This document shows, one piece after another, positions 50,536-60,921 of a stretch of DNA of 64,000 bases; within the stretch, counting starts at the first letter, position 1; every line of letters begins with the position of its first letter. The notes beneath the pieces were generated by a model. The model was not told the DNA's origin. It searched no databases and saw nothing but the letters and a program-made list of their open reading frames with translations. The position numbers and the translations under genes are program-made. The DNA is from Enterobacter sp. RIT418 (GTDB lineage: Bacteria > Pseudomonadota > Gammaproteobacteria > Enterobacterales > Enterobacteriaceae), in assembly GCF_003057745.1 (NCBI RefSeq), contig NZ_QBJD02000011.1, positions 85,402 to 149,401 on the forward strand, in the 5' to 3' direction.

Positions 50536-50867
50536 AGGCTTCCTCCCAGCAGAATAATGCCAATGATAATTAAGCCCACGCCGAGCCAGTGGCGCGGCGC
50601 GACGTTCTCATGCCAGACCGCTTTCGCCGCCAGCGTTACCCAGACGAAATTCAGGCTCAGCATCGGGTAAGCGATGCCGACCGGCAGGTGCTGTAACACG
50701 ACCAGCCAGACCAGCATTCCGCTGCCAAGCGCCAGCAGCGCCAGGCCGAGCCAGAGCATAAGATGCCTGCCGCGCCGCCCGGCTTTCGCCGGACGGGTCG
50801 CCTGCTTCTGACACAGCTGTCCTGCGCAGCTCAGCAGGCTGGACAGTATCAGCCCGACCCAGACCAT
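50532..50867 (-). CDS. arnE: Undecaprenyl-phosphate-L-Ara4N flippase subunit ArnE
   Basis: This is the partner of ArnF, 111 residues from the ATG at 50867 ([17 protein letters not shown]), the E. coli length; the sequence is ATGATG, so the ATG at 50870 is equally possible. It has four helices, with GQLCQKQAT near 16-24 and [16 protein letters not shown] near 67. It overlaps the arnT stop by one base, or by four with the earlier ATG. Confidence 0.95.
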   Translation of the reverse strand: MVWVGLILSSLLSCAGQLCQKQATRPAKAGRRGRHLMLWLGLALLALGSGMLVWLVVLQHLPVGIAYPMLSLNFVWVTLAAKAVWHENVAPRHWLGVGLIIIGIILLGGSL

Positions 50868-52522
50868 CATTGCGGCAAGTACTGCAGGTAGGCCAGACGC
50901 CCCTGAACGTACAGGTTGTCCGGTTTTGGCAGCTTCGCCTGCTTGAGGTCGTCGTTTTTCGACAGCAGGATCACCAGAGAAACGCGGCCCTGCTGGCGAT
51001 GCACCTCCAGCCACTGTGCCAAATCATCCTGACTCACAAACCGCCCCTGTGCATCCGGGTAGTTCAGGCCGTACTTCAGCTCGCCGCCCTGGCCGTAGAG
51101 AATAATGTCGCTGCGGTTCAGCTCCCACGCCAGCCCCGCCGCCACGCCCACGCTGTTAGCCAGCACGAATTTGCTCTCCTCCAGCGGAACGCGCACGGTA
51201 TCGACCAGCGACTGCGGCTGCTTTGAATCCACCACGCGGTTAGGAATGGCGAAGCCAATCAATAGCGCCAGCCCCGCCGGGCAGAGCGCGGCCAGCCACC
51301 AGCGCTGCGGGCTCCGATGAAGCGTAAACCAGCCCACTATCGCCCAGACAAGGAACGCCACCACGGCACAGAAGACTTTATACAGCTCGACGGAGGTCCA
51401 GACCGGATGCTTCGTCAACCCCCATGGAGAAACGACCAGCGCCGCCACTACGCCGAGCGCACCAAAGCCCAGGTTAATCCACGCGTTAATACGCAGCACC
51501 TTCACGCCCTTCTCGGCAATGGTGCAGGCGTAGCGCGCCATCAGGATCGCCAGCGGGGCGAAGCACGGCAGAATGTAGGTCGGCAGCTTGCCTTTGGCGA
51601 TGCTGAAGAACAGCAGCGGCATGACCACCCAGCCCAGCAGATACCAGCCGCTGCCGTCACCCTGCCTGTCGCGCCAGCCCAGACGCAGCGCGCCCGGCAG
51701 CAGCGCCAGCCACGGCAGGCTTCCGGCAATCAGGAACGGCAGGTAATACCAGAACGGCGCCTTGTGCTGGGCGTCGCTCTGCGCGAAGCGCTGAATATGC
51801 TCCACCCAGAAGAAGTAGCGCCAGAAGTCAGGCTCGCGCTGGGCAATCGCCAGCCCCCAGGGCAGCACGATCAGCACGCAGCTCAGAACCGCCAGCCAGC
51901 CGTAGAGCAACACCTCTTTCCAGCGCTTATGCACAATCACCCACGGCAGAACGCCAATCACCGGCACCGCCAGCGCCAGGAAGCCTTTGGTCATCACCCC
52001 CATGCCGCAGGCGAGCCCGAGCAGAAGATAACCACCGACTTTTCCCATGACGGTTTGCGCCTGCGCGGCCAGCCAGAAGCTGCACATCGCCGCCACCAGC
52101 CAGAGGGTGATGATGGGATCCAGCACCGCATAGGTACCGATACCGTAAACCAGGAACAACGTCGTAAAGATGATGCCGGCGAGCAGCGCGATGCGCTTGT
52201 CCTGCCAGAGGCGCCACGCCAGCCAGATCACCAGCAGCGCGGCGAACCCGGTGGAGAATATCGCCCCGGCGCGCACGGCAAAGTTGGTGTGGCCGAACAG
52301 CAGCTGTCCGATGCTGTTAACCCAGTACCCGGCTATCGGCTTTTCGAAATAGCGCAGCCCCAGGAAGTGCGGCACCACCCAGTCGCCCGAGGCCAGCATT
52401 TCGCGGCTGATCTCCGCGTAGCGCGTTTCATCAGGCTGCCACAGCAGGCGAAGATCGACCGGAATAAGATAGTAAACGATAAACAGTGCGAGAAGCGCTA
52501 AGCCGTAACGGGCTGTTTTCAT
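50867..52522 (-). CDS. arnT: Undecaprenyl phosphate-alpha-L-Ara4N transferase ArnT
   Basis: ArnT transfers 4-amino-4-deoxy-L-arabinose to lipid A phosphate in the periplasm, which lowers binding of polymyxin and cationic peptides. It has 551 residues (550 in E. coli), with about 12 membrane helices and a periplasmic C-terminal domain. The catalytic-loop [18 protein letters not shown] near residue 25-42 (Asp/Glu pair) and FEKPIAGYW near 60-68 are intact. It overlaps arnD and arnE. Confidence 0.97.
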   Translation of the reverse strand: MKTARYGLALLALFIVYYLIPVDLRLLWQPDETRYAEISREMLASGDWVVPHFLGLRYFEKPIAGYWVNSIGQLLFGHTNFAVRAGAIFSTGFAALLVIWLAWRLWQDKRIALLAGIIFTTLFLVYGIGTYAVLDPIITLWLVAAMCSFWLAAQAQTVMGKVGGYLLLGLACGMGVMTKGFLALAVPVIGVLPWVIVHKRWKEVLLYGWLAVLSCVLIVLPWGLAIAQREPDFWRYFFWVEHIQRFAQSDAQHKAPFWYYLPFLIAGSLPWLALLPGALRLGWRDRQGDGSGWYLLGWVVMPLLFFSIAKGKLPTYILPCFAPLAILMARYACTIAEKGVKVLRINAWINLGFGALGVVAALVVSPWGLTKHPVWTSVELYKVFCAVVAFLVWAIVGWFTLHRSPQRWWLAALCPAGLALLIGFAIPNRVVDSKQPQSLVDTVRVPLEESKFVLANSVGVAAGLAWELNRSDIILYGQGGELKYGLNYPDAQGRFVSQDDLAQWLEVHRQQGRVSLVILLSKNDDLKQAKLPKPDNLYVQGRLAYLQYLPQ

Positions 52523-53421
52523 GATGCGGGACTCACGGTGTGTTGATAGCCAAGCCAGCCTTCCCGGCCGGCCATTTCATTGCGTACGATTTTGCCCGGC
52601 GGCAGCGTTGAGAGATCGTCCGGCAGCAGCTCGCTGAGCGGGCAAAACGCGATGCCCTCCTGCTTCGCCATCGCCAGCAGCGCGTCGAAATCGTGCTGAT
52701 ACGCGATCCCCTCCACTTCCGCGTGGATGGTATACACCGGCGTGCCGGTATCTCGGTGCATGTGGTCCAGGATATAGCGATTGAACCCGTCGGCGCTGAC
52801 TTCGCGCCCGACGACTTCATCCCACGTGGGAAGCGTAACCGGAATTTGCACGGTGCCAAACCGGTTCTCACCCAGCTGCGGTAAAAACGGCCCGGTGCCG
52901 CGGCAGTCGCTGTTGTAGCGGAACGCGAAAGGTTCTTTGGCTTTCACCACGCGCTGATCCGCCCGCCAGCCCGCCACGGCCGAGCAGCGTACCTGCTGGC
53001 CGGTAATGGCCTCCAGCTCCAGCACGCCGCGCTCAATTTCACGCTTCATGCGCTGAATATCCCACACGCCCGCCCACGCCTGCCAGGCGTGGTGATCCCA
53101 GGCGTGCAGGCCCACCTCGTGCAGGCGCGCCGCCTCGCGGATAATCGCTTCATTACCCGCACCGATGCGCCTGCCGGGCCATGCGGTACCCGCCAGCAGG
53201 ATATCCCAGCCGTAAAGGGATGCCGCGCGCGAGCGCAGCATTTTGAACAGAAATGCCGGTTTAACCAGACGCCACAGGTGACGTCCCATGTTGTCTGGCC
53301 CCACGCTGAAAAAGAGGCTCGCGCGAACGTCGTGCTTGCTCATCAGTTCCAGCAGCCGCGGTACGCCGTCGCGCGTGCCGCGAAAGGTATCGACATCAAT
53401 GCGTAAACCGACTTTTTTCAT
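52519..53421 (-). CDS. arnD: 4-Deoxy-4-formamido-L-arabinose-phosphoundecaprenol deformylase ArnD
   Basis: ArnD removes the formyl group from undecaprenyl-phosphate-L-Ara4FN on the cytoplasmic side. It has 300 residues (296 in E. coli). This is a NodB-type polysaccharide deacetylase: [16 protein letters not shown] at residues 5-20 (metal-binding Asp), [13 protein letters not shown] near 100-112 (metal histidines), and AGWRADQRV near 170. It overlaps arnA and arnT by 4 bases each. Confidence 0.97.
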   Translation of the reverse strand: MKKVGLRIDVDTFRGTRDGVPRLLELMSKHDVRASLFFSVGPDNMGRHLWRLVKPAFLFKMLRSRAASLYGWDILLAGTAWPGRRIGAGNEAIIREAARLHEVGLHAWDHHAWQAWAGVWDIQRMKREIERGVLELEAITGQQVRCSAVAGWRADQRVVKAKEPFAFRYNSDCRGTGPFLPQLGENRFGTVQIPVTLPTWDEVVGREVSADGFNRYILDHMHRDTGTPVYTIHAEVEGIAYQHDFDALLAMAKQEGIAFCPLSELLPDDLSTLPPGKIVRNEMAGREGWLGYQHTVSPAS

Positions 53422-55400
53422 GACGCCTGTTCCGTTAGCTCCACGGTGCGCAGGAAGAAGTCGAGCGTTTCGTCAATGGTCTGCTCCATCTTCACGGTCG
53501 GCGTCCAGTTCAGGCAGCGCTTCGCGTTGCGAATGCTCGGCTTGCGGTGCTCAACGTCCTGATAGCCTTTGCCGTAATAGCTGCTGCTTTCCACTTCGCG
53601 GAAGCCGGCAAACGGCGGGAAGCGGTCGCGCAGCGGGTGGCGTTCAAAGCTGGCCAGCAGCATCTCTGCCAGTTCGCGAATGCTCGCTTCGTTGTCCGGG
53701 TTACCGATGTTAATGATTTGACCGTTGCAGCGGTTATCTTTGTTTTCGATGATGCGGAACAGCGCTTCGATACCGTCGCTGATATCGGTGAAGCAGCGCT
53801 TCTGCTTGCCGCCTTCAATCAGCTTGATTGGCGAGCCTTCCACCAGGTTGAGGATCAGCTGGGTGATGGCGCGGGAGCTGCCGATGCGCGCCGCGTTCAG
53901 GTTGTCCAGGCGCGGCCCCATCCAGTTAAACGGACGGAACAGGGTAAAGCGCAGCCCCTCTTTTTCGCCGTAGGCCCAGATCACGCGGTCCAGCAGCTGT
54001 TTAGAGACGGAGTAAATCCAGCGCTGCTTGTTGATCGGCCCCACCACCAGGTTGGAGGTGTCTTCGTCGAAGTTTTTGTCGGTACACATGCCGTACACCT
54101 CAGAGGTGGACGGGAAGATGATGCGCTTGTCGTACTTCACGCAGTCGCGGATGATTTTCAGGTTCTCTTCGAAGTCCAGCTCGAACACGCGCAGCGGGTT
54201 GCGGGTGTACTCAATCGGCGTCGCGATCGCCACCAGCGGCAGCACCACGTCGCATTTTTTAATGTGGTATTCGATCCACTCGGAGTGGATGCTGATATCC
54301 CCTTCCACAAAGTGGAAACGCGGGTTGTCGAGGAAACGGCTGATGGCATCCGCGCCAATATCCAGGCCATAGATTTCGTAGTTATCGTCCTTGAGCAGGC
54401 GTTCGGTCAGGTGGTTACCGATAAAACCGTTCACGCCGAGGATCAGCACGCGGGTGCGGCGTTTGATGGCAACCACCGGCGCGCTGGTGATCAGCGCCCC
54501 AGCGACCAGACCGAGAGACTGCGCCAGCTGGGTTCCCTGAACGTACAGGCCGTTGTCGGTTTGTCCGGTGACGATCTCCAGCGCCTGCTCGCCGCAGCTG
54601 ACAATCAGCGGCGAAACGGAGACGACGGTGCCTGGCTTAGCGGCAGGGATGTCGTCACGCACGCGGGATTTCCAGACGATAAACTTGCTGACCCCGGCAA
54701 AGCTGTACGCCCCCGGCCACGGATCGGTCACCGCGCGCACCAGGTTATGCAGCTGGCGCGCGGGTTTGGTCCAGTCCAGGCGGCCGTCCTCCGGGTTGCG
54801 GCGGCCAAAGCAGCTCGCCTTGCTCTCGTCCTGCGCGGTTTCGCTATACGTCCCCTGAAGGATGGACGGCAGCGCGTCGCGCAGCAGGGTTTTCGCCGTT
54901 TCGCACAGCCTGTGATGAAGCTGGAGCGCGGTTTCGTCTTCGTCGATAGCCACGCTTTGCTGCGCAACGATAGCGCCCGCGTCGGCGCGGCGAACCATGC
55001 GGTGCAGGGTTACGCCGGTTTCGGTTTCACCATTGACCAGCGCCCAGTTCAGCGGCGCGCGGCCACGGTAGGCGGGCAGCAGGGAGCCGTGCAGGTTAAA
55101 CGCCCCTTTTGGCGCCAGGCTTAAAATCGCGTCGCTCAGGAGGTTGCGATAGTAGAACGAGAAAATCACGTCCGGCGAAAGGGTCTGAATGCGGTCAACC
55201 CACAGCGGGTGGTTTACATCTTCCGGCGCATAAACCGGAATGCCGCGTTCAGCCGCAATGCGCGCCACGGAGCCGAAGAAGGTGTTCTCTCCGGCAGCAT
55301 CAGGATGGGTAAAGATAGCGGCAATTTCATAGCCCGCTTCCAGCAGGGCCAGCGTGCCCGCGCACCCCATATCGTGATAGGCAAAAACAACGGCTTTCAT
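53418..55400 (-). CDS. arnA: Bifunctional UDP-glucuronate decarboxylase / UDP-Ara4N formyltransferase ArnA
   Basis: ArnA has two roles in L-Ara4N synthesis: the C-terminal half oxidatively decarboxylates UDP-glucuronate, and the N-terminal half formylates UDP-L-Ara4N. The 660 residues match E. coli. The formyltransferase region (1-300) has [18 protein letters not shown] near 102 with the catalytic His. The dehydrogenase begins with [10 protein letters not shown] near 320, and STSEVYGMC near 432 plus [10 protein letters not shown] near 490 are family motifs. It is in the middle of the operon and overlaps its neighbours. Confidence 0.98.
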   Translation of the reverse strand: MKAVVFAYHDMGCAGTLALLEAGYEIAAIFTHPDAAGENTFFGSVARIAAERGIPVYAPEDVNHPLWVDRIQTLSPDVIFSFYYRNLLSDAILSLAPKGAFNLHGSLLPAYRGRAPLNWALVNGETETGVTLHRMVRRADAGAIVAQQSVAIDEDETALQLHHRLCETAKTLLRDALPSILQGTYSETAQDESKASCFGRRNPEDGRLDWTKPARQLHNLVRAVTDPWPGAYSFAGVSKFIVWKSRVRDDIPAAKPGTVVSVSPLIVSCGEQALEIVTGQTDNGLYVQGTQLAQSLGLVAGALITSAPVVAIKRRTRVLILGVNGFIGNHLTERLLKDDNYEIYGLDIGADAISRFLDNPRFHFVEGDISIHSEWIEYHIKKCDVVLPLVAIATPIEYTRNPLRVFELDFEENLKIIRDCVKYDKRIIFPSTSEVYGMCTDKNFDEDTSNLVVGPINKQRWIYSVSKQLLDRVIWAYGEKEGLRFTLFRPFNWMGPRLDNLNAARIGSSRAITQLILNLVEGSPIKLIEGGKQKRCFTDISDGIEALFRIIENKDNRCNGQIINIGNPDNEASIRELAEMLLASFERHPLRDRFPPFAGFREVESSSYYGKGYQDVEHRKPSIRNAKRCLNWTPTVKMEQTIDETLDFFLRTVELTEQAS

Positions 55401-56380
55401 GGGTGAATTTCCTCTTGAGACGCTTTGTGTTCCTGACGGACAACACGTTGGATAAAGTAGCGCGGACGCGCGCGAACATCGTTATAGATACGGCCTATGT
55501 ATTCACCGAGCAGGCCCATGCCAACAAACTGGGCGCCAATGAACATAAACAGCACGGCAAACAGCATAAAGACCCCTTCCGCCGCCCACTGCGGGCCGTA
55601 GATCAGCCGCAGCGCGACCAGCAGAACGGAGAGCGCAAACCCGGCCAGCGCGATAACGCTGCCGAAGACGCTCAGCAGGCGCAGCGGCGTGGTGGTCAGG
55701 CAGGTGATGAGGTCGTACATCAGGTTGATCAGGCGCATAAAGCTGTACTTCGACTCCCCGTGCTCGCGCTCGGCGTGGAGGACGGGGATCTCGGTCGCCT
55801 TACGGGCGAAGGTATTTGCCAGAATCGGAATAAAGGTGCTGCGCTCGTGGCAGTGCAGCATGGCGTCAATAATGTGGCGGCGGTAGGCGCGCAGCATGCA
55901 GCCGTAGTCGCCCATCGCCTTGCCCGTTGTGCGCTGGATGAGGCGGTTGATGGTGCGTGACGCCATCTTGCGGAACAGGCTGTCCTGGCGGTTCTGCCTC
56001 ACCGTGCCCACCACGTCGTAACCTTCGTCGGCTTTAGCCACCAGGCGCGGGATCTCCTCCGGCGGGTTTTGCAGATCGGCGTCCAGCGTAATGATCAGAT
56101 CGCCCGTGACGTGGCTGAACCCGGCCATAATCGCCGAATGCTGGCCGTAGTTGCGGTTAAGCAGCACGGCGACGATATGGCTGCCGTCGGCCTCTGCGGC
56201 TTCGGTCAGCATCATCGCGGACGCGTCGCTGCTGCCGTCGTCCACCAGCAGGATTTCGTACTCTTTGTTTAGGGTTTCGCAGGCGGCGGTGGTGCGGCGG
56301 ATCAGTTCGGGCAGGCTTTCCTGCTCGTTATATACCGGGATCACCACGGACACTTTTTTTACGGGCGGCGCGCTAAACAT
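55397..56380 (-). CDS. arnC: Undecaprenyl-phosphate Ara4FN transferase ArnC
   Basis: ArnC moves Ara4FN from UDP to undecaprenyl phosphate at the inner membrane. I start at ATG 56380 ([20 protein letters not shown]), 1 base after the arnB stop, giving 327 residues (322 in E. coli); an 18-codon extension would lie inside arnB. It is a GT2 fold: [11 protein letters not shown] near 42 and [11 protein letters not shown] near 95 bind the nucleotide sugar. Two C-terminal membrane helices lie near 235-300. Confidence 0.96.
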   Translation of the reverse strand: MFSAPPVKKVSVVIPVYNEQESLPELIRRTTAACETLNKEYEILLVDDGSSDASAMMLTEAAEADGSHIVAVLLNRNYGQHSAIMAGFSHVTGDLIITLDADLQNPPEEIPRLVAKADEGYDVVGTVRQNRQDSLFRKMASRTINRLIQRTTGKAMGDYGCMLRAYRRHIIDAMLHCHERSTFIPILANTFARKATEIPVLHAEREHGESKYSFMRLINLMYDLITCLTTTPLRLLSVFGSVIALAGFALSVLLVALRLIYGPQWAAEGVFMLFAVLFMFIGAQFVGMGLLGEYIGRIYNDVRARPRYFIQRVVRQEHKASQEEIHP

Positions 56381-56381
56381 A

Positions 56382-57521
56382 TCAATGTCCTGCAAGCTGA
56401 TGGAGCGCGGTAATGACGCGGGTTGTGTCGTCATGGGTCATATCCGGGAAAAGAGGGAGAGAACAAATGCGCTCGCTGTTCCATTCGGTGTTCGGCAGAA
56501 AGACGTCCGGGAAGCGTTCGCGATAGTATTTTTGCGTGTGGGCCGCGCGGAAGTGCAGGCCGGTGCCGATGCCCTTCTCCTTCAGCGCGGCCATCAGGCC
56601 ATCGCGGGATATCCCACAGCGGGCTTCATCCACGCGGATAATAAACAGGTGCCAGGCATGCTGGTGCGGCCAGGCCGGAATGCGCAGCGGCTGGAACGGC
56701 GTATCGGAGAGTTCGAGCAGGTAGCGATCGGCGATGTCGCGACGGCGCCTGTTGGCCTCACCGAGCTTGCCCAGCTGCACCAGCGCCAGCGCGGCGTTGA
56801 TATCGGCCAGGTTGTATTTGAAGCCGGGAGAGATTACCTCCGCCTGCGGCGCGCGGCCGTGCGTCTGGCGATCGTAGGCGTCTACGCCTAAGCCGTGGAA
56901 CTTCAGGCTGCGGATGCGCTGCGCCAGCTGTTCGTCATCCGTCACCACCAGCCCGCCTTCGGCGCAGGTCATGTTTTTGATGGCGTGGAAGGAGAAGATC
57001 GCGGTGCCCCGCCAGCCGACGTGGCGATCGTTGTAGTAGGTGCCTGCGGCATGGGCTGCGTCTTCGATAACGGGAACACCGTGGCGCTCGCCGATCGCGC
57101 GGATCGCGTCAATATCGCAGGGCGCGCCGGCATAGTGAACGGGGATAATGGCTTTGGTTTTTGGGGTAATGGCCGCTTCGACTGCCTCCGGCGTGACCAT
57201 CAGCGTATCGCGATCCACGTCGATCATCACCGGCGCGGCGCCCAGCAGGACGATCATATTCAGCGTGGAAACCCAGGTCAGGGAAGGCGTAATCACTTCA
57301 TCGCCCGGGCCGATCCCCATCGCCATCAGCGTGACGTGCATCCCCGCCGTGGCGGAGCTCACGGCAACGGCGTGACGATTTCCCGTTAGCGTACAAAATG
57401 CCTCTTCAAGCGCCTGATTCTTCGGCCCCGTCGTGATCCAGCCGGACGCAATTACCTCCTGCAGCGCGGCTAATTCCTCACTGCCCATTGAGGGACGGGA
57501 AAAAGGCAGAAAATCACTCAT
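56382..57521 (-). CDS. arnB: UDP-4-amino-4-deoxy-L-arabinose-oxoglutarate aminotransferase ArnB
   Basis: ArnB makes UDP-L-Ara4N from UDP-4-keto-arabinose, using glutamate and PLP. The ATG at 57521 ([17 protein letters not shown]) gives 379 residues, as in E. coli. [14 protein letters not shown] near 56-70, EDAAHAAGT near 158, and [15 protein letters not shown] near 180-194 (PLP lysine) are intact. It is first in arnBCADTEF, with a PmrA box about 105 bases upstream. Confidence 0.97.
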   Translation of the reverse strand: MSDFLPFSRPSMGSEELAALQEVIASGWITTGPKNQALEEAFCTLTGNRHAVAVSSATAGMHVTLMAMGIGPGDEVITPSLTWVSTLNMIVLLGAAPVMIDVDRDTLMVTPEAVEAAITPKTKAIIPVHYAGAPCDIDAIRAIGERHGVPVIEDAAHAAGTYYNDRHVGWRGTAIFSFHAIKNMTCAEGGLVVTDDEQLAQRIRSLKFHGLGVDAYDRQTHGRAPQAEVISPGFKYNLADINAALALVQLGKLGEANRRRRDIADRYLLELSDTPFQPLRIPAWPHQHAWHLFIIRVDEARCGISRDGLMAALKEKGIGTGLHFRAAHTQKYYRERFPDVFLPNTEWNSERICSLPLFPDMTHDDTTRVITALHQLAGH

Positions 57522-57626
57522 CATTAATTTCCTTGAGATAACAAAAGCATCTTTTCTGGATAATAGCGAAATGCCGGATCGTTTATTTCAACGAACCATA
57601 AACTCATCTCAAGGTAGCGTTCATTT

Positions 57627-57643
57627 CTTAGGAGAAAATTAAG
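57627..57643 (-). promoter_or_regulatory. PmrA box upstream of arnB
   Basis: On the minus strand CTTAAT-TTTCT-CCTAAG matches the PmrA consensus of two CTTAA(T/G) half-sites with a 5-base spacer, with one mismatch in the second half. It is correctly placed and oriented for arn activation under PmrAB control (low Mg, Fe3+, acid). The rest of the 323-base space between arnB and padC is AT-rich and holds the padC terminator. Confidence 0.8.
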
Positions 57644-57772
57644 GAAGGGGATAAAAGGGAATTAAAGAAAAATTATCTCTTTATTAACAACAGGTTAGTC
57701 ATTTATGAATTTTTAAATTTGTGACATTGTGTATGAATCGTTTTTTGATATTTAAACCAAACGTCAACGGAT

Positions 57773-57818
57773 AAAAAATTCCCAATATATTTCACGAGGA
57801 AACGAAATATATCGGGAA
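57773..57818 (-). terminator. Terminator of padC
   Basis: A 15-bp stem (TTCCCGATATATTTC with GAAATATATTGGGAA, one mismatch, 10-base loop) is followed by TTTTTTA on the minus strand, 26 bases after the padC stop. Confidence 0.88.
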
Positions 57819-57844
57819 CTTTTCTTTTTAGTTAAGTGTCGCGC

Positions 57845-58351
57845 TTATTTTAAATTTTCCGGGAAGTTTTCCGGCAGCTCGCTGGCCGCACAGGCGATGA
57901 CGGTGTCATCGTTGGCGCCGCAGTCGCGAACGAAGGTGATGGTCGCAAATTCATCAATCACTTCCGTTGGATAGGTTGGGCCCGCATCGCGGTATGCATT
58001 CATCTGCGGGATGTGATCGTTCTGGAAGCAGACGGTTTTTTCCGGATTATTCATTACCCAGCGCGGGAAGAAGATGGTGCCGTGAAACAGGTTGTCGCCC
58101 AGGTTGGCAATCAGGCTGACGTCGGTGCCGGTCGGTTCTGTCCAGGAGATTTTGTAGATGCTCTCCCCAACGCGAACGATGTACGCCTGCTGATCTTTAA
58201 CCCAGCGGTTGCCTACCAGCCCGCTGTGGATGCGGTAGTCGAGGGTGTTTTCATTTTTAACGTAAATCTCGTAGTTCCAGCCGTTATCGTAGGTATAAAC
58301 GAGGTGTTTGCCGACGAAGCCGCTTAAGTCATGTTTGTCGAAGTTGCTCAT
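57845..58351 (-). CDS. padC: Phenolic acid decarboxylase
   Basis: It decarboxylates hydroxycinnamic acids such as ferulic and p-coumaric acid to vinyl phenols without a cofactor. The 168 residues are the usual enterobacterial length. The active-site tyrosines Tyr19 and Tyr21 in LVYTYDNGW, the RIHSGLVGNRWV segment near 41-52, and a Glu in TEVIDEFATITF near 134 match the known ferulate decarboxylase. It is divergent from a LysR gene across a 99-base region with a clear inverted repeat, so induction by phenolic acids through that regulator is likely. K-12 lacks it. Confidence 0.95.
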   Translation of the reverse strand: MSNFDKHDLSGFVGKHLVYTYDNGWNYEIYVKNENTLDYRIHSGLVGNRWVKDQQAYIVRVGESIYKISWTEPTGTDVSLIANLGDNLFHGTIFFPRWVMNNPEKTVCFQNDHIPQMNAYRDAGPTYPTEVIDEFATITFVRDCGANDDTVIACAASELPENFPENLK

Positions 58352-58416
58352 GATGTCTCTCCTTTGTTTTGATGAACGTATCGTACCCCTTCAAAAATCG
58401 AATGAATAACGCTATG

Positions 58417-58437
58417 TTTGAATCAAATTAATTCAAA
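58417..58437. promoter_or_regulatory. LysR-type operator between padC and its regulator
   Basis: TTTGAAT-N7-ATTCAAA is a perfect inverted repeat in the T-N11-A form that LysR proteins bind. It lies 14 bases before the lysR start and about 66 bases upstream of padC, suited to autoregulation and padC activation. A second AT-rich partial copy (GAATGAATAA) lies just to its left. Confidence 0.75.
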
Positions 58438-58450
58438 ATTTAGATGAATC

Positions 58451-59332
58451 ATGCACAAAACAACGCTCGAACAATGGTCCTTGCTGGAAAAGGTGGTCGA
58501 GGCCGGGAGCTTCGCCAAAGCGGCGGAGCTGACCAACCGCAGCCAGTCTTCCGTGAGCTATAACCTCTCGCTGCTGCAGGAGCGCCTGGGCGTGGCGCTG
58601 CTGGCGGCGGAAGGGAGGCGGGCCGTGCTGACGCCCGCGGGAGAGCTGCTGCTGAACCAGGTCAAACCGCTCCTGAAAGCCTTCAGCTACGTTGAGACGC
58701 GCGCCGCGACATTACGCAGCGGCGTTCGAACGCGCATCGATCTTATGGTAGACAGTATTTTTCCGCGCCGCCGACTGTTTGCGATTTTGCGCCAGTTTCA
58801 GCAGCAGTATCCGCAAACGCAGGTGCGGCTGACCGAGGTGCTGGAAAACGCCAGCGTCGACGCGGCCAGCAGCGAAGCTGACGTGATGGTCCTCACCCGC
58901 CGCCAGGACATTACCGGGCTGGGCGAATGGCTGATGAACGTTGATTTTGTCGCCGTCGCCCATCGCGATCATCCCCTCTTCGCCCTCGACGCGCCGCTTA
59001 ACGACGATCTGCTTCGCCCGTGGCCGCTGATTCAGATCGCGGATAGCCACACCAGCGCCCATCCCGGCGCGGAGGCGTGGACCTTCTCCACCATTGATGC
59101 CGCCATCGAAGCGGTGATTTCGCAGGTGGGTTACGGCTGGCTGCCGGAGGAGCGCATCCAGAGGCTGCTGGAACAGGGCGTGCTGAAAACGCTGCCGCTG
59201 AGCCACGGCGTGCGTCGCGCCACGCCGCTGCACCTGATCGTGAAGCGCGCGCTCACCCCGCTCGACGAGCAGGTGGAAACGCTGCTGCACCTGTTTCGCC
59301 AGGACGAGTCACCGTCAGCTGCTACGCTTTAG
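58451..59332 (+). CDS. LysR-family regulator, likely controlling padC
   Basis: This is a LysR protein of 293 residues. The winged helix (LEKVVEAGSFAKAAELTNRSQSSVSYNLSLLQERLG) covers residues 12-47, and the effector domain starts near 90. Divergent placement from padC with a shared operator suggests it senses phenolic acids, whereas Gram-positive padC is controlled by PadR. The ATG at 58451 lacks a strong ribosome site. A dehydrogenase gene follows after 32 bases and is probably cotranscribed. Confidence 0.88.
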   Translation: MHKTTLEQWSLLEKVVEAGSFAKAAELTNRSQSSVSYNLSLLQERLGVALLAAEGRRAVLTPAGELLLNQVKPLLKAFSYVETRAATLRSGVRTRIDLMVDSIFPRRRLFAILRQFQQQYPQTQVRLTEVLENASVDAASSEADVMVLTRRQDITGLGEWLMNVDFVAVAHRDHPLFALDAPLNDDLLRPWPLIQIADSHTSAHPGAEAWTFSTIDAAIEAVISQVGYGWLPEERIQRLLEQGVLKTLPLSHGVRRATPLHLIVKRALTPLDEQVETLLHLFRQDESPSAATL

Positions 59333-59364
59333 GGTCTGAAGGTGAAAACGACAAGGAGCAGACG

Positions 59365-60159
59365 ATGAAGATTGACCTTACGGGGAAAGTGGCGCTGGTG
59401 ACCGCGTCAACCGGCGGCATCGGGCTGGCCATTGCCAGAGGGCTGGCCGAGAGCGGCGCGGAAGTGATTATTAACGGCCGCAGCGCCGACTCGGTGAATC
59501 GCGGTATTCAGCAGCTGCAGGAAGCTGTGCCGGGTGTTCAGGCGCGGGCGACCATTGCCGATCTCAGCTCGCCGGAAGGGGTGGAGGCGCTGCTGAAGGT
59601 AGCGTCGAACGTCGATATCCTGGTGAACAACGCCGGGATTTACGGGCCGCAGGATTTCTACGCCACCGACGACGAGACCTGGGACCGCTACTGGCAAACC
59701 AACGTCATGTCCGGCGTGCGCCTCTCCCGCGCCCTGCTGCCGGGCATGGTGCAAAAGGGCTGGGGCCGCGTGGTGTTTATCTCGTCCGAATCGGCCTGCA
59801 ACATTCCGGCGGACATGATCCACTACGGCGTAACCAAAACGGCGCAGCTTTCGCTGGCGCGCGGGCTGGCGAAGTTCGCGGCGGGCAGCGGCGTTACGGT
59901 GAACAGCGTGCTGCCCGGTCCGACGATGTCCGACGGCTTTGCCGAGATGATGAAAGACGAAGTTGAAAAAACCGGCAAATCGCTGGAGGAGCTGGCGAAA
60001 GAGTTCGTGATGGCGAACCGCCCCAGCTCGGTGATCCAGCGGGCGGCAACGGTTGAAGAGGTTGCCAACATGGTGGTGTACGTTTGCTCGACTCAGGCCT
60101 CCGCCACCTCGGGCGCGGCGCTGCGCGTCGACGGTGGCGTCGTGGATGACATTATCTGA
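59365..60159 (+). CDS. Short-chain dehydrogenase/reductase downstream of the padC regulator
   Basis: This is a classical SDR of 264 residues; AAGGAG stands 6 bases before the ATG. TASTGGIG at residues 13-20 binds NAD(P); NNAGIYGP near 88, ISSESA near 140, and catalytic HYGVTK near 154 are intact. It differs clearly from the SDR at 41082. It follows the LysR gene by 32 bases and is likely its operon partner. The substrate is unknown; a role with phenolic compounds is only inferred from position. Confidence 0.9.
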   Translation: MKIDLTGKVALVTASTGGIGLAIARGLAESGAEVIINGRSADSVNRGIQQLQEAVPGVQARATIADLSSPEGVEALLKVASNVDILVNNAGIYGPQDFYATDDETWDRYWQTNVMSGVRLSRALLPGMVQKGWGRVVFISSESACNIPADMIHYGVTKTAQLSLARGLAKFAAGSGVTVNSVLPGPTMSDGFAEMMKDEVEKTGKSLEELAKEFVMANRPSSVIQRAATVEEVANMVVYVCSTQASATSGAALRVDGGVVDDII

Positions 60160-60163
60160 TGCG

Positions 60164-60691
60164 TCAGGCCGCACTGCCCGCCACACGGCGGGCGGTGATG
60201 AAATGCGCCTGCCAGTAGTTATCCGTCAAGGCTGAAACCGTTACGCCCTGGCTGCTCGACGCATGAATGAACTGGCTGTCGCCGATGTAAACCCCCACGT
60301 GCCGACGGTGCGGGCCGGTCTGGAAGAACACCAGGTCTCCGGCCTTCAGGCGGTACTGCGCCACCTGCACGCCGCGCTGGATCTGCTCACCGGTAGTGCG
60401 CGGCAGGCTGAGATGCGCCGCGTCGCTGAACAGGTGCTGCATCAGCGCGGAGCAATCCACGCCGCGATGCGTGGTGCCGCCCCACTGGTAGTGGGTTCCT
60501 TTCCACTTCTGATATTGATCCATAATGCGTGAGCGCAGCGGCCCCGTTTCCGGGTGGACCAGCGATGCCCGCGCGGGGGACATTGCAAAGTCGCTTTGCG
60601 CCGAGAGCATTGACGCGGGTATCTGAAAGCTAAACGCAGAGAATGAGGCAAAACTTAAAGAGAGTATTGAAATTAACTTTTTGAACGTCAT
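60164..60691 (-). CDS. NlpC/P60 peptidoglycan endopeptidase
   Basis: This is a secreted cysteine peptidase of 175 residues. A signal peptide covers about residues 1-22 (ASFSAFSF), without a lipobox cysteine, so it is periplasmic and soluble. The C-terminal NlpC/P60 domain has the nucleophile Cys80 in RGVDCSALM, His131 in RRHVGVYIGD and His143 in FIHASSS, the full triad. The family cleaves stem-peptide D-Glu-to-diaminopimelate bonds or cross-links. It resembles E. coli NlpC and MepS in the domain, but I do not assign a symbol. It is convergent with the SDR gene, 4 bases apart. Confidence 0.9.
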   Translation of the reverse strand: MTFKKLISILSLSFASFSAFSFQIPASMLSAQSDFAMSPARASLVHPETGPLRSRIMDQYQKWKGTHYQWGGTTHRGVDCSALMQHLFSDAAHLSLPRTTGEQIQRGVQVAQYRLKAGDLVFFQTGPHRRHVGVYIGDSQFIHASSSQGVTVSALTDNYWQAHFITARRVAGSAA

Positions 60692-60921
60692 AACAAGAAG
60701 CAGCAGTGAGTGATGTTTTCCTTACCTGTGGAGACCAAGGGCCTCCTGAAATATCGTGCGATGTGGTGATAATATAGACAGCTCACTTTTCAACCAACTT
60801 ATATCGAGTCCACTTTCGGACCTGGGCAGCGCCCACAAAAAAATGACGCGCGGAACAAGGACTGTTGGGCTAAAACGGGTAAACTAATGGGCAGGATATG
60901 TATTTCAGCTAAGACTTATTT
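60692..60921. other. Intergenic region without supported gene
   Basis: The 230 bases between the divergent peptidase and HAD genes hold promoters that I cannot place securely. A short GC hairpin (GGGCAGCGCCC) followed by ACAAAAAAA lies near 60825-60842. It is not placed as a terminator for either neighbour. Confidence 0.4.

Noticed and set aside
53547..55124. 525-codon open frame antisense to arnA
   Set aside because: It is the complement of a highly conserved, GC-rich gene; composition follows the arnA codon pattern and it has no ribosome site or recognisable domain.
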